Source of the DNA: Glandiceps talaboti
Lineage: Eukaryota > Hemichordata > Enteropneusta > Spengelidae
Direction of reading: 5' to 3'
Assembly: GCF_964340395.1 (NCBI RefSeq)
Contig: NC_135557.1
Location: forward strand, 25,440,114-25,502,113
Length of the DNA: 62,000 nucleotides
Shown: in pieces, positions 39,464-50,600 of the stretch
Numbering within the stretch: position 1 is the stretch's first letter
How the letters are laid out: each line of letters begins with the position of its first letter
Notes under the pieces: model-generated
Seen by the model: only the letters and a program-made list of their open reading frames with translations
Database searches by the model: none
Told to the model about the DNA's origin: nothing
Program-made: the position numbers and the translations under genes

Positions 39464-39660
39464 CATTGCTGAATAATCAGCCGGCAGCTCACTCGTATAA
39501 CCCCATGCTGAAAACAAAGCCTGGCCATACCCGTGGTAGTCAAGGAAAAGTTCAAATGTTTGACCGGACACAAACTCAACAACAGACCTGACTTCATCCT
39601 CTGATAAAGCTGAATCCCCACGATAGGATTCAGAGCATGGCTGGGAGCTGGATCCAGGAC
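39464..39660 (-). pseudogene. Decayed CPA exon 8 (zinc His196)
   Basis: 197 bp, four codons shorter than the intact copy just before the third zinc ligand (SVVEFVSGQTFELFLDYHGY). His is present; the following Ser is Gly. It ends ADYSAM with donor GTAATG. Confidence 0.93.
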
Positions 39661-40186
39661 CTGTCATCAAGAATGAAGGCAAGTTATTGCTTACAAAATG
39701 TGTATAACGCTCACAGTGGAACTCGGCCAACAACACGAATTTTGTTGTATTACTTAGACCTGTGACGTCACTACAACTTACTAGGCATTCTTCCCATTGT
39801 ATACCGCCTCAATTCCCTAGGTGCATAAAAAATTGCGCATAGACTAAAATATTTTCCAGAGCAGCCTCTATCCTACCAGGTACCCATTATATACAGCTGG
39901 GTTGACTTGGACAAAATGGGGGTTTAAATCTTTAGCTAGAGTATTGAACAAAATGACAACGATAGTACTTGAACTTGGCATGATGCAGATTATGTACAAA
40001 CCTAGCATTATGCAGATTATGTGTTAACCATTTGAACTTGGCAGTATACAGATTATGTGTTAACCACTTGAACTTGACAGTATGCACATTAGGTGCCAAC
40101 CACTCTATTTGTGTAACCATGGTGACTACATTACTGTATCATTACACTAGACAAGTAATTAATTCATACATGATATTGGAACTTAC

Positions 40187-40280
40187 TCAAACCCCACTGA
40201 TAGTTAAAGTTCCTGTTGCCATCTGTTCCTAGACACCCAGATCCATCATTTGGAGAGAGGGTCTTTCGCCATAATCTATC
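40187..40280 (-). pseudogene. Decayed CPA exon 7 (Arg127, Asn144/Arg145)
   Basis: 94 bp: DRLWRKTLSPNDGSGCLGTD then GNRNFNYQWGL. Substrate-binding residues are retained; Arg130 of the family RKTRS motif is Leu. The donor is GTAAGT. Confidence 0.93.
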
Positions 40281-40800
40281 CTGGAAATTAAATATTCATG
40301 ATGACGTACATGTATTTACACCAATCATTCACAGGGCAAGACCAGTGTTTGTTTCTGTGTGTGGGGGGGGAGGGGAATTCATGCTCCACACATGTAGTAT
40401 TCTTGTATTCTTTATACATTTGTTATCATTATTGACAGAACTTACACCTGATATATGGATAAACTAAAGAAATCATTTGATGACTTGATTTAGCATACGT
40501 AAACCAATGTCGAAAACGATTATTATGCAATCAACTGTGCTATCAAGTAAAGCTTGATGGCGAATTCTAACGCAGTCTCTTCGACTAGATAAATGCACAG
40601 AGAGTCGTCAAGACAAAAAGATCGGAGCATTCACGATGTTATTACTGCATATTGTGATAAAACGTTGAAGGAAATCACAAAACTGGCTGCACACATCTTG
40701 AGTACAGTAAGTCTTCTTCCATGATTTCAAAGTTGAGAATTAAAGTTACCTAGGTATTATTCCATCACACACACAATCAAGTACAAGTGTGGGACAGTAA

Positions 40801-41256
40801 ACAATACACTACAAGTGTACTAAAGGCAGAAATAAGTCTGACTGGACTTTAAGTTGATAGTAATAATCAATACAAGTGTACTAAAGACAGAAATAAGTCT
40901 GACTGGACTTTTCCTTTAAGTTGCTTGCAGTATTCAATACAGGTGTACTAAAGACAGAAATAAGTCTGACTGGACTTTTTTGTTAAGTTGACAGCAGTAA
41001 TCAATGCAAGTGTACTAAAGACAGAAATAAGTCTGACTGGACTTTTCCTTTAAGATGCTAGCAGTATTCAATACAAGTGTACTAAAGGCAGAAATAAGTC
41101 TGACTGGACTTTTCTGTTAAGCTGATAGCAGTAATCAATACAAGTGTACTAAAGACAGAAATAAGTCTAACTGGACTTTTCTGTTAAGATGATAGCAGTA
41201 ATTAATACAAGTGTAGTAAAGGCAGAACTAGGTCTGACTGGACTTTTACTTTAAAT
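40801..41256. repeat. 66-bp minisatellite, seven copies
   Basis: The unit contains ACAAGTGTACTAAAGACAGA then AATAAGTCTGACTGGACTTT and a GATAGCAGTAATC-like spacer. It lies in intron 6 of the decayed gene. Confidence 0.93.
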
Positions 41257-41327
41257 CATGTAAATAAAATACAAAGTTATAATAAACCGATTGTTTAATT
41301 GGTTAAACTTGGGTCACGTGTACTTAC

Positions 41328-41441
41328 TACAGTCCATGAATGGTGATATCCATCTGGGTTAAGTACAGTTAGTACATAGATATCATAGGTTTCCAATACG
41401 TTTACTACATCTAAGTTTCCAATCGTGTAGTCTTCGAGGAG
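41328..41441 (-). pseudogene. Decayed CPA exon 6
   Basis: 114 bp: LLEDYTIGNLDVVNVLETYD then IYVLTVLNPDGYHHSWTV. Acceptor TTTCAG, donor GTAAGT. Confidence 0.92.
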
Positions 41442-41722
41442 CTGAAATTTTCAAAACAGTACTTCACTTAAAAGAAATGTAAACAGTGTCAGTCGTCCAT
41501 AAAGGTTAACTACATTTTACGGCTTCATTTTACGGCTTCACGACAACATTCATGTACTGATAACAAAGCTGACGTGTATGATTACATATGACAGATTTGT
41601 TGGAGTTAATGTGAAGTACTCTATTCTGATTGGTTAGAAAACAAAGAAAACAAGCACATCTATTGGCTGTATTGTCAATAAGCGATAAATTACATGCACT
41701 CTATTCTGATTGGTTGGAAAAC

Positions 41723-43343
41723 AATTTATACCTTCACTCACAGTCTAGTTCCTATACAGTATTGTTGCGATTTATACCTTCACTCACAGTCTAGTTCCTA
41801 TACAGTATTGTTACGATTTATACCTTCACTCACAGTCTAGTTCCTATACAGTATCGTTACGATGTATACCTTCACTCACAGTCTAGTTCCTATACAGTAT
41901 TGTTACGATTTATACCTTCACTCACAGTCTAGTTCCTATACAGTATTGTTACGATTTATACCTTCACTCACAGTCTAGTTCCTATACAGTATTGTTACGA
42001 TTTATACCTTCACTCACAGTCTAGTTCCTACACAGTATCGTTACGATTTATACCTTCACTCACAGTCTAGTTCCTATACAGTATCGTTACGATTTATACC
42101 TTCACTCACAGTCTAGTTCCTATACAGTATTGTTACGATTTATACCTTCACTCACAGTCTAGTTCCTATACAGTATCGTTACCATTTATACCTTCACCCA
42201 GTCTAGTTCCTATACAGTATTGTTACGATGTATACTTTCACTCACAGTCTAGTTCCTATACAGTATCGTTACGATTTATACCTTCACTCACAGTCTAGTT
42301 CCTATACAGTATTGTTACGATTTATACCTTCACTCACAGTCTAGTTCCTATACAGTATCGTTACCATTTATACCTTCACTCACAGTCTAGTTCCTATACA
42401 GTATTGTTACGATGTATACCTTCACTCACAGTCTAGTTCCTATACAGTATCGTTACGATGTATACCTTCACTCACAGTCTAGTTCCTATACAGTATTGTT
42501 ACGATTTATACCTTCACTCACAGTCTAGTTCCTATACAGTATTGTTACGATTTATACCTTCACTCACAGTCTAGTTCCTATACAGTATTGTTACGATTTA
42601 TACCTTCACTCACAGTCTAGTTCCTACACAGTATCGTTACGATTTATACCTTCACTCACAGTCTAGTTCCTATACAGTATTGTTACGATTTATACCTTCA
42701 CTCACAGTCTAGTTCCTATACAGTATCGTTACCATTTATACCTTCACTCAGTCTAGTTCCTATACAGTATTGTTACGATGTATACTTTCACTCACAGTCT
42801 AGTTCCTATACAGTATCGTTACGATTTATACCTTCACTCACAGTCTAGTTCCTATACAGTATTGTTACGATTTATACCTTCACTCACAGTCTAGTTCCTA
42901 TACAGTATCGTTACCATTTATACCTTCACTCACAGTCTAGTTCCTATACAGTATTGTTACGATGTATACCTTCACTCACAGTCTAGTTCCTATACAGTAT
43001 CGTTACGATTTATATCTTCACTCACAGTCTAGTTCCTATACAGTATTGTTACGATTTATACCTTCACTCAGTCTAGTTCCTATACAGTATCGTTACGATT
43101 TATACCTTCACTCACAGTCTAGTTCCTATACAGTATTGTTACGATTTATACCTTCACTCAGTCTAGTTCCTATACAGTATCGTTACGATTTATACCTTCA
43201 CTCACAGTCTAGTTCCTATACAGTATTGTTACGATTTATACCTTCACTCACAGTCTAGTTCCTATACAGTATTGTTACGATTTATACCTTCACTCACAGT
43301 CTAGTTCCTATACAGTATCATTTCGATTTATACCTTCTCTCAC
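41723..43343. repeat. 46-bp satellite, about 35 copies
   Basis: The unit contains TTTATACCTTCACTCACAGT, CTAGTTCCTATACAGTAT, then TGTTACGA or CGTTACGA. Variants GATGTATAC, CTACACAG and short deletions (CACTCAGTC) recur in the same order about 550 bp apart, which indicates higher-order duplication. It lies in intron 5 of the decayed gene. Confidence 0.97.
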
Positions 43344-43498
43344 TATGGTTAGGGTTAGAAACCAGTCTGGTCATCCATACTAAATGTGACAGGGGATATA
43401 TATCAGCTACTTCTTAAGTATTTGTAGTTTAAAACAAAACCCAAAGCCGATGTCTATATGTGAGTGAAATGCTAGTATATATTATCATGTTTTTACAG

Positions 43499-43565
43499 GA
43501 TCATTAACATTAATCCGAATACTCTAATATGGGATCATTAACATTAATCCGAGTACTCTAATATA
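43499..43565. repeat. 33-bp tandem duplication
   Basis: GGATCATTAACATTAATCCG and ATACTCTAATAT occur twice in direct succession. Confidence 0.85.
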
Positions 43566-43902
43566 CCAATTAACTAATGTAAGTTCTTACTATGCATTCA
43601 GATATAACACTTAAATGATTCTACGAGAGTAGGTTACAAATCCTGAAATACACAGTTGCTTTCTAGGCCACTTCTATTTAATCCTGTATATGTTGTAGTC
43701 TGTTTTATGTATGTATATTTAATACCTTGACTTTAGCTTATACAGGATACGACATTGTCAGCCAGCACTCACTAGTTTAGAAGCCGTATAGGGCTGAACA
43801 ACACAATGTATATTATAATGTGTGTGTAATGTGTTCACGGTTACTGACTTTGCCACACCTGAAAAATAAATTGATTTCTAGGAAGTTGTTAAATTAACAT
43901 GC

Positions 43903-44007
43903 CTGATTTGTCATCCACATAACGGTGGCAGGAGATATCCATTCACGTGGATGAATCATGCCTTGAATCCATACTGATTTCTTTTCCTTCCCTGTGTCGG
44001 CACCAAG
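43903..44007 (-). pseudogene. Decayed CPA exon 5 (zinc-binding HxxE)
   Basis: 105 bp: LGADTGKEKKSVWIQGMIHP then [15 protein letters not shown]. The zinc ligands His and Glu are in HPRE. The donor reads CAG|GCATGT, so GT is replaced by GC. Confidence 0.93.
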
Positions 44008-44024
44008 CTGTATAAAGAACAAAC

Positions 44025-45245
44025 AAGAAAGCATAGACGGTAATACGAATCGCTCCCTCTAGCGACAGAATCCGGGTTTTTTTTTTCGTTTTTGTTGTTG
44101 TTGTTTTTTTGGGGGGGTTTTATGTAGTGCAATTGCGAACAATAACCACTTCAGGAATAAATGACAAAGAGATCTCCTAATTGGCCAAGCAAATTGGTTC
44201 GCTGCTGCTCAGAATAACAAAAAAAATGTAAGACGGCAAGGAATTTAATGTATATACCATGTATCTTAAAATATACGAACGAGTTCGATATGAAAGACAA
44301 GAACTTGCTCCTCGAGACTGAATTGTGACATTTTATATCTACATTTCAATCCTGCACAGGGGAACTTTGTTGGTAATCCAAAAATGTAATAAAAAAACAG
44401 TGGACAATAAATAAAACATATCTAAAAAAGGAAAGCAAAGCTGTAAAAAATGAAACGAAATGTAAGGTAAATACAAGTCGGAAAGCACATTGAAAGAATA
44501 ACCAATATGGAATTGTAAAAGCAAGACCACTGACATTACGGTGATACAAAGCTACAAAATGTACAATACATAAAAATGTGCGTAAAACCAGGCGGGAAAT
44601 GTGGATGCCAATAAACTAATGTCAAAACTGACAGATCAAAGAAGTTCAGTACAGCTGGATGGGCTGAACAAAGGTGTAATAAAACGGAGAATCCCTAATG
44701 ATGTGGAAAGCATATAGTGGGTAGGCCGACCATAGGAAGATTTTTGACGATGTAATGTACACATCCAATTATTTTCATGAAATTTTATTTTAGCAATCGA
44801 CTGTGAATAATTGACACACATTTACTAATATACACTATTTCTAAGCTACAATTAAAGAGGGCGCTGTTTACCACTTAAGTCTGTTATTTGGACAAATAAA
44901 CAACTGATGATCTATTTGGAGTTTTTTTCATTCCTTAGCAAATGAAATAAATTTCACATAGGAATCTTAAACTTTGAGTTATCTCGTTCAAAACTTACAC
45001 TTTACAAGTGAAAATACTACAATTTTTTTTTTAAATGTAGCATTTCATCATCAAAAGATACAAAAACGTTAGAAAATTAAAAAGATCAGAAGGTAGGCAA
45101 TGTTTGAAATCTTGTAGTGGGTCTTAAGTAGTATCAAAATGTCGGCAGATAAATAATGGATTACTTTATCTAGAAATCAACAAATATTTGTAAGAATCAC
45201 GTAATTCCGTGCTAAGACAAATAGTAGGTAGAAAATAATCTGTAC
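44025..45245. other. Intron 4 of the decayed CPA
   Basis: The part from 44,008 to 45,245 lies between exons 5 and 4. It has a T/G-rich run at about 44,078-44,120 and no other feature I can name. Confidence 0.5.
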
Positions 45246-45347
45246 CTTCAACACTGCCAAGTCTCTACCTTCATATGATTTGCCAATACTCATCTTTGAG
45301 ACCAAGTCAGGATAGGTGTCTGCTACCAAATCAATCCACTCCATAAT
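45246..45347 (-). pseudogene. Decayed CPA exon 4
   Basis: 102 bp in phase: IMEWIDLVADTYPDLVSKMS then IGKSYEGRDLAVLK. The splice sites TTTCAG and GTACAG are intact. A very long CT tract (transcript sense) lies just upstream of its acceptor. Confidence 0.93.
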
Positions 45348-45378
45348 CTGAAACAAGAACGTTCGGCGTTATTTATAT

Positions 45379-45663
<285 letters not shown>

Positions 45664-45770
45664 GGAGAGTTTATGTGTGCTGCAAGTGTGAACAATTCGC
45701 TTTTGTACGGCTTGAAAATGTTATGGACATTTCTAGTCATTCCTTTCTTTCTGAGTTAATATTATTTTAC

Positions 45771-45963
45771 CTCATCTAGAGTATGATACACTGAGTAATC
45801 AAATTCATTGGCACTAGTTTATCACTGTGTACTTGGTCATTTTTCTCTGTACATCCTTGATCCAAACTCTGAAGTTGATATTGTACACGTCAATGTATTC
45901 CTTTACAGACTCTAACTGGGATGGTGGTACCATTAAGTCTTCCGGAAAACGCCAAAAATCAAT
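45771..45963 (-). pseudogene. Decayed CPA exon 3 (propeptide, frameshifted)
   Basis: Begins IDFWRFPEDLMVPPSQLESV, then VWIKDVQRK. One base is missing after AAAATG and seven near the end of the propeptide relative to the paralogue. The reading frame meets TAG right after KYTVIN. After the lesion the original frame resumes as [14 protein letters not shown] and ends at a normal donor GAG|GTAAAA. Confidence 0.92.
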
Positions 45964-46248
45964 CTGAAACAAAATAATATTGCTCAACATACTTAAAAAC
46001 ATGTTTTAAGTTATTTTAAAGTTTAGTTTGACAATACTGAAGGTGTTGTATTCAAACCGTTTTAACTTTATGCGTAGTAACAAACCAAGGCAAAAGTCCT
46101 CGAGAAGGATATGTGCTCCTTAAATGAACATAATACAATTATTAACGATGACATTAGGTTTGAACTTGGCCATCATGAAGCAAATAAAAGGCACGATAAG
46201 ACATCAGGATGACGTCGATGAAATGATTGAATATGATTTAATACTTAC

Positions 46249-46324
46249 CCCAGGTACCTCAAGGAGTAGGGATAAGGCTTGATGTTGTAATTCAGTAGTT
46301 GGTTGTAAACGGAGAACTTGGTAT
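46249..46324 (-). pseudogene. Decayed CPA exon 2 (propeptide)
   Basis: 76 bp, the same length as in the intact copy, between ATACAG and GTAAGT. It reads YQVLRLQPTTELQHQ then ALSLLLEVPG, the start of the M14 activation domain. Confidence 0.9.
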
Positions 46325-46454
46325 CTGTATAAGGAACATATAAATCTTGAAAATACTGCCTTTCTTGTTTTCTCTCTTTCTCTGCTAGTCTTTCTGTTTG
46401 TGTGTATCTTTCTCTGAAGTCCTGATCATTTATAATGAACAAAATAACGTAAAC

Positions 46455-46575
46455 AACACTAAACATACTTTTTATTTATGTCAATTATTATTTCTAATAT
46501 GATTCCAAATCAAAGTAAATATATAAACCAGCTTTTGGTTTTTACGCTGTTTAAACTAAAGGTTTATAGATTGAA

Positions 46576-46622
<47 letters not shown>
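46455..46622 (+). repeat. Interspersed repeat family B, copy 1, with GTCT/CT tail
   Basis: CACTAAACATACTTTTTATT through AGCTTTTGGTTTTTACGC to TTTATAGATTGAAT, followed by GTCT and CT runs. The same sequence recurs at 52,082-52,210, also on the plus strand and also followed by a CT tract. This copy is antisense within intron 1 of the decayed gene. Confidence 0.85.
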
Positions 46623-46626
<4 letters not shown>

Positions 46627-46840
46627 CACCCCTTTTACCCTCGTTCTCATGAGCTACATCTTAAGCTGCATCTCAGATGCATATAGATACATCGTACATT
46701 GCATGCATAGTTTTATAAATAGAAGTTTATTAGAAATAAACTGACTACAATCATACCTTTTCAAACTAGTTTCGTACCATATGTTAGTTATTTCTGCTTA
46801 AATGAATACTAGTAAATTAAATACATATGTTACTATTTAC

Positions 46841-46911
46841 CCATCATATCTCTTCGGTTCTGCCAGGCAGACGACAGCCATAGACACCAATAACACCACT
46901 CTCAGCATCAT
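46841..46911 (-). pseudogene. Decayed CPA exon 1 (signal peptide)
   Basis: Starts with two ATGs (MMLRVVLLVSMAVVCLAEPK), a clear signal peptide, and ends GATGG|GTAAAT in phase 2. It corresponds to the intact copy's [14 protein letters not shown]. Confidence 0.88.
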
Positions 46912-47588
46912 TCCGGAAAGAGTTGGGTTTGTTTTTCACAACTGTGAGGAGACTGCTCATAGACTGCACAATCTATTTTGAACTATTTCAACGGTGTTCT
47001 TTTGCTCGTCTTTATGGTAAACGTTGATGTGATATAATGTTTCAAACAGCAGCTGTCATTTTGAGATAAAAACGTTTATTTTGTGGCACTTTGATAAAGT
47101 GTAAATGTTTAACCTATGTTGCAATAATGTAACCAAGACTACCAAAACAATGAATAGAACCGTGCATATAAATTGAATGTCATCTCGTTTAGTACAAATA
47201 CCTTTTTGGAGAGAACATATTTAGGTTTGTTGTCAAGATAACTCAGCTGTCCCTTACATATTGTCGTTGTTATTCTAATTACGGATCAAAATTTTCGGAT
47301 TTTGCTCTGCAAATGAAAATATGTTCATCACATATATCGAGATAATCGTATCACATATTCGTATCTTATCACTTTTACATCAAATGCAAAACAAAGCTGA
47401 TTTCTCGAGCCCGTCTTATCAATCTCCAAAATACGTCAACACCCTTTTTAGTCGACAAAACTATTTATTAATGATACACGAACGTTTAACGTATAGACGA
47501 TAAGATTTAGTCTGATAATGTTCATATAATATATTGTAGTCTATCGAGAACAACGACTCTCCTTGTGTATTAACGAATATTCAGGAAA
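46912..47588. promoter_or_regulatory. Shared intergenic region of the divergent carboxypeptidase pair
   Basis: The 677 bp between the two start codons must hold both promoters. For the plus gene, a TATA-like CATATAATATATTG lies about 65 bp upstream of the ATG (about 47,523-47,536), a plausible TATA box allowing a short leader. No equally convincing TATA box is seen close to the minus gene's start. Transcription-factor sites were not resolved. Confidence 0.4.
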
Positions 47589-47662
47589 ATGTTGAGAGTT
47601 GTGTTAGTAGTGTTGTCAACTGTCGTCTGCCAATGTTTGGCTGAACAGCAGAAATATGATGG
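47589..47662 (+). CDS. CPA exon 1 (signal peptide)
   Basis: 24 codons plus 2 bases: [20 protein letters not shown] then QKYD and a split Gly, donor GG|GTAAGT. The first ATG follows AGGAAA, and the hydrophobic core of the signal peptide begins at once, so this start is preferred. Confidence 0.92.
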
Positions 47663-50600
47663 GTAAGTAGAAACACATGAATAGAACGTTTTTATCCAAA
47701 GTTTAGACATTTTTCTAGATCTATATTCCATTGTAAGTCACCTACCATATGGTGTAAAACAAGTAGGGCATTATAACATATGCTAGTCCCTCTAAGTCAT
47801 CCACCATATGGTGTAAAACAAGTAGGGCATTATAACATATGCGTATGTGACTAGTCGGCATCATTTATTACCCAAGTTTTAGTAACCCTTTCTTATTTTA
47901 GGTACACCTTAATGAATTGGTGTTGTCATGAAAATAAAGGGAATGGGGGAACGATGGAAAGGAGAAGGGGATGGGGAATAAAGATATCGGATAGGATGGT
48001 TAGAGTACGTGCGTGCGAGCAAAGGACAGACAGACAGACAGACAGACAGACATAGTTAGTGAGTGAGTGAGTGAGTGAGTGAGTGAGTGAGTGAATGAGA
48101 GTGAGTGAGTGAGTGAGTGAGTGGGTGGGTGGGTGGGTGAGTGGGTGGGTGAGTGAGTGAGTGAGTGAGTGAGTGAGTGAGTGAGTGAGTGAGTGAGTGA
48201 GTGAGTGAGTGAGTGAGTGAATGAGAGTGAGTGAGTGAGTGAGTGAGTGAGTGAGTGAGTGAGTGAGTGGGTGGGTGGGTGGTGAGTTGTTGTTGTTGTT
48301 GTTGTTGTTCCTTTATTCCTCCTCAAAAAAGAGAAGAGTTACACAACAATGAAGCAAAAAACTATCAAATCAGATCAAAGAGGAAAAGTATAAATAATTA
48401 CAGAAAACTAATTGCAATATTCATGTTTCAAATAAACATGGCGTAGGGTTCGTTTCTAAATGTCCAGGCACATATGCATAAACTTTAAGATGATATCTTG
48501 AAGTAGTTCTGTGTTAACGAGGAGATTGTCGTTGCAAAAGACATCTCCTAAAATTCTGACAATGAAATCAAACTCATCTAGGTTGAATAAAGCCACAGAA
48601 AAGTCTACATTGAGTTCATTGAAGAGACTTGTCCAGAAATAGTCTCTAGCAGTGGAAGTTTGGCGACATGACGTTGTTAGATGAATGAGAAGGTTATCAG
48701 CAACGTCTTCACATTTGGAGCATTTTATATTGCATGGAGTGGCAAGAACTTTCATGATTTTGTAAACAGTTGACTTGTATTTAGGGAATTTGCGTGAGTA
48801 GGAATATAAATGAAACGGCAATATATGTTTATGTAACTGAGAGAAGAGCTGTAGTTCATCTCTAGTTGCAATTCTATCTCTCCAAAGATTGCACTCTTTC
48901 TCATATATAGCATCTTTTACAATAATTTTCCAAAGGAATTTAGGCGGAAAATAACCAGTTGCACAGAACTCGTCTAAGAAGCAAAGTAATCCGTATTTCA
49001 AAAGAATATTCATAATATCAGGTATAAAGCCTAAGCGTTTCTTTACAGATGAAAACTTAAATTCAAAAAGTCGTTGTAAGAATACATGTTTTCTTACTGA
49101 GAAATTATCACAGTTACATAGAGTTCCAAAAAAACGCAATTTACAATTGTCAATGTATGCCTCAATTGGTATCAAACCTACTGCGCTTAGAGCTAAATCA
49201 GTCGGAGTTTTGGAGGGAAAACCTTGAATGGTTTTGGCAGCATATCTCTGACAACGTTCAAGCATTAGAAGTTCAGTTTGAGACCGTAAGGTCCAATACC
49301 AACACTGCGTAACGAATTTATCAGACACCTGGCTTTCTTACAAACAGAGAGTGTACGTTCCATCGACGATAAATTATTTGTAAATTGTAAATTGAGAGTG
49401 AGTGAGTGAGTGAGTGAGTGAGTGAGTGAGTGAGTGAGTGTGTGTGTGGGTGGGTGGGCGGGCGGGCGGGCGGGCGAGCGAGCGAGCGAGCGAGCGAGCG
49501 AGTGAGTGAAATTTAAAGAGAAAGAAGAGGAATGAGAAAGGAAGACAGAATTGTCGATATTTACAACCGTCAAAATGAAATATTCTACAACTGTATTAGT
49601 CATACAATCCTTGGTTTCATTTACAGATATCAAGTTCTCCGTGTACAGCCAACTAATGAATTACACAAACAAGTATTAACCCAACTATCAGAGGTAGCAG
49701 AGGTAAGTAAAGCTAAGATATTTACAATTATCAAGACATACATGAAGACGTTCACTGTCAGTGGCAGCACGATGTACGTTCACTGTCAGTGGCAGCATGA
49801 TGTACGTTCACTGTCAGTGGCAGCACGATGTACGTTCACTGTCAGTGGCAGCATGATGTACGTTCACTGTCAGTGGCAGCATGATGTACGTTCACTGTCA
49901 GTGGCAGCATGATGTACGTTCACTGTCAGTGGCAGCACGATGTACGTTCACTGTCAGTGGCAGCATGATGTACGTTCACTGTCAGTGGCAGCACGATGTA
50001 CATTCACTGTCAGTGGCAGCACGATGTACGTTCACTGTCAGTGGCAGCATGATGTACGTTCACTGTCAGTGGCAGCATGATGTACGTTCACTGTCAGTGG
50101 CAGCACGATGTACGTTCACTGTCAGTGGCAGCATGATGTACGTTCACTGTCAGTGGCAGCATGATGTACGTTCACTGTCAGTGGCAGCATGATGTACGTT
50201 CACTGTCAGTGGCAGCATGATGTACGTTCACTGTCAGTGGCAGCATGATGTACGTTCACTGTCAGTGGCAGCACGATGTACGTTCACTGTCAGTGGCAGC
50301 ACGATGTACGTTCACTGTCAGTGGCAGCAAGATGTACGTTCACTGTCAGTGGCAGCACGATGTACGTTCACTGTCAGTGGCAGCACGATGTACGTTCACT
50401 GTCAGTGGCAGCACGATGTACGTTCACTGTCAGTGGCAGCACGATGTACGTTCACTGTCAGTGGCAGCACGATGTACGTTCACTGTCAGTGGCAGCATGA
50501 TGTACGTTCACTGTCAGTGGCAGCATGATGTACGTTCACTGTCAGTGGCAGCACGATGTACGTTCACTGTCAGTGGCAGCACGATGTACGTTCACTGTCA

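Noticed and set aside
46912-47588. CpG-island-type bidirectional promoter
   Set aside because: The 677-bp spacer is AT-rich without CpG enrichment. Only a TATA-like motif for the plus gene is suggestive.
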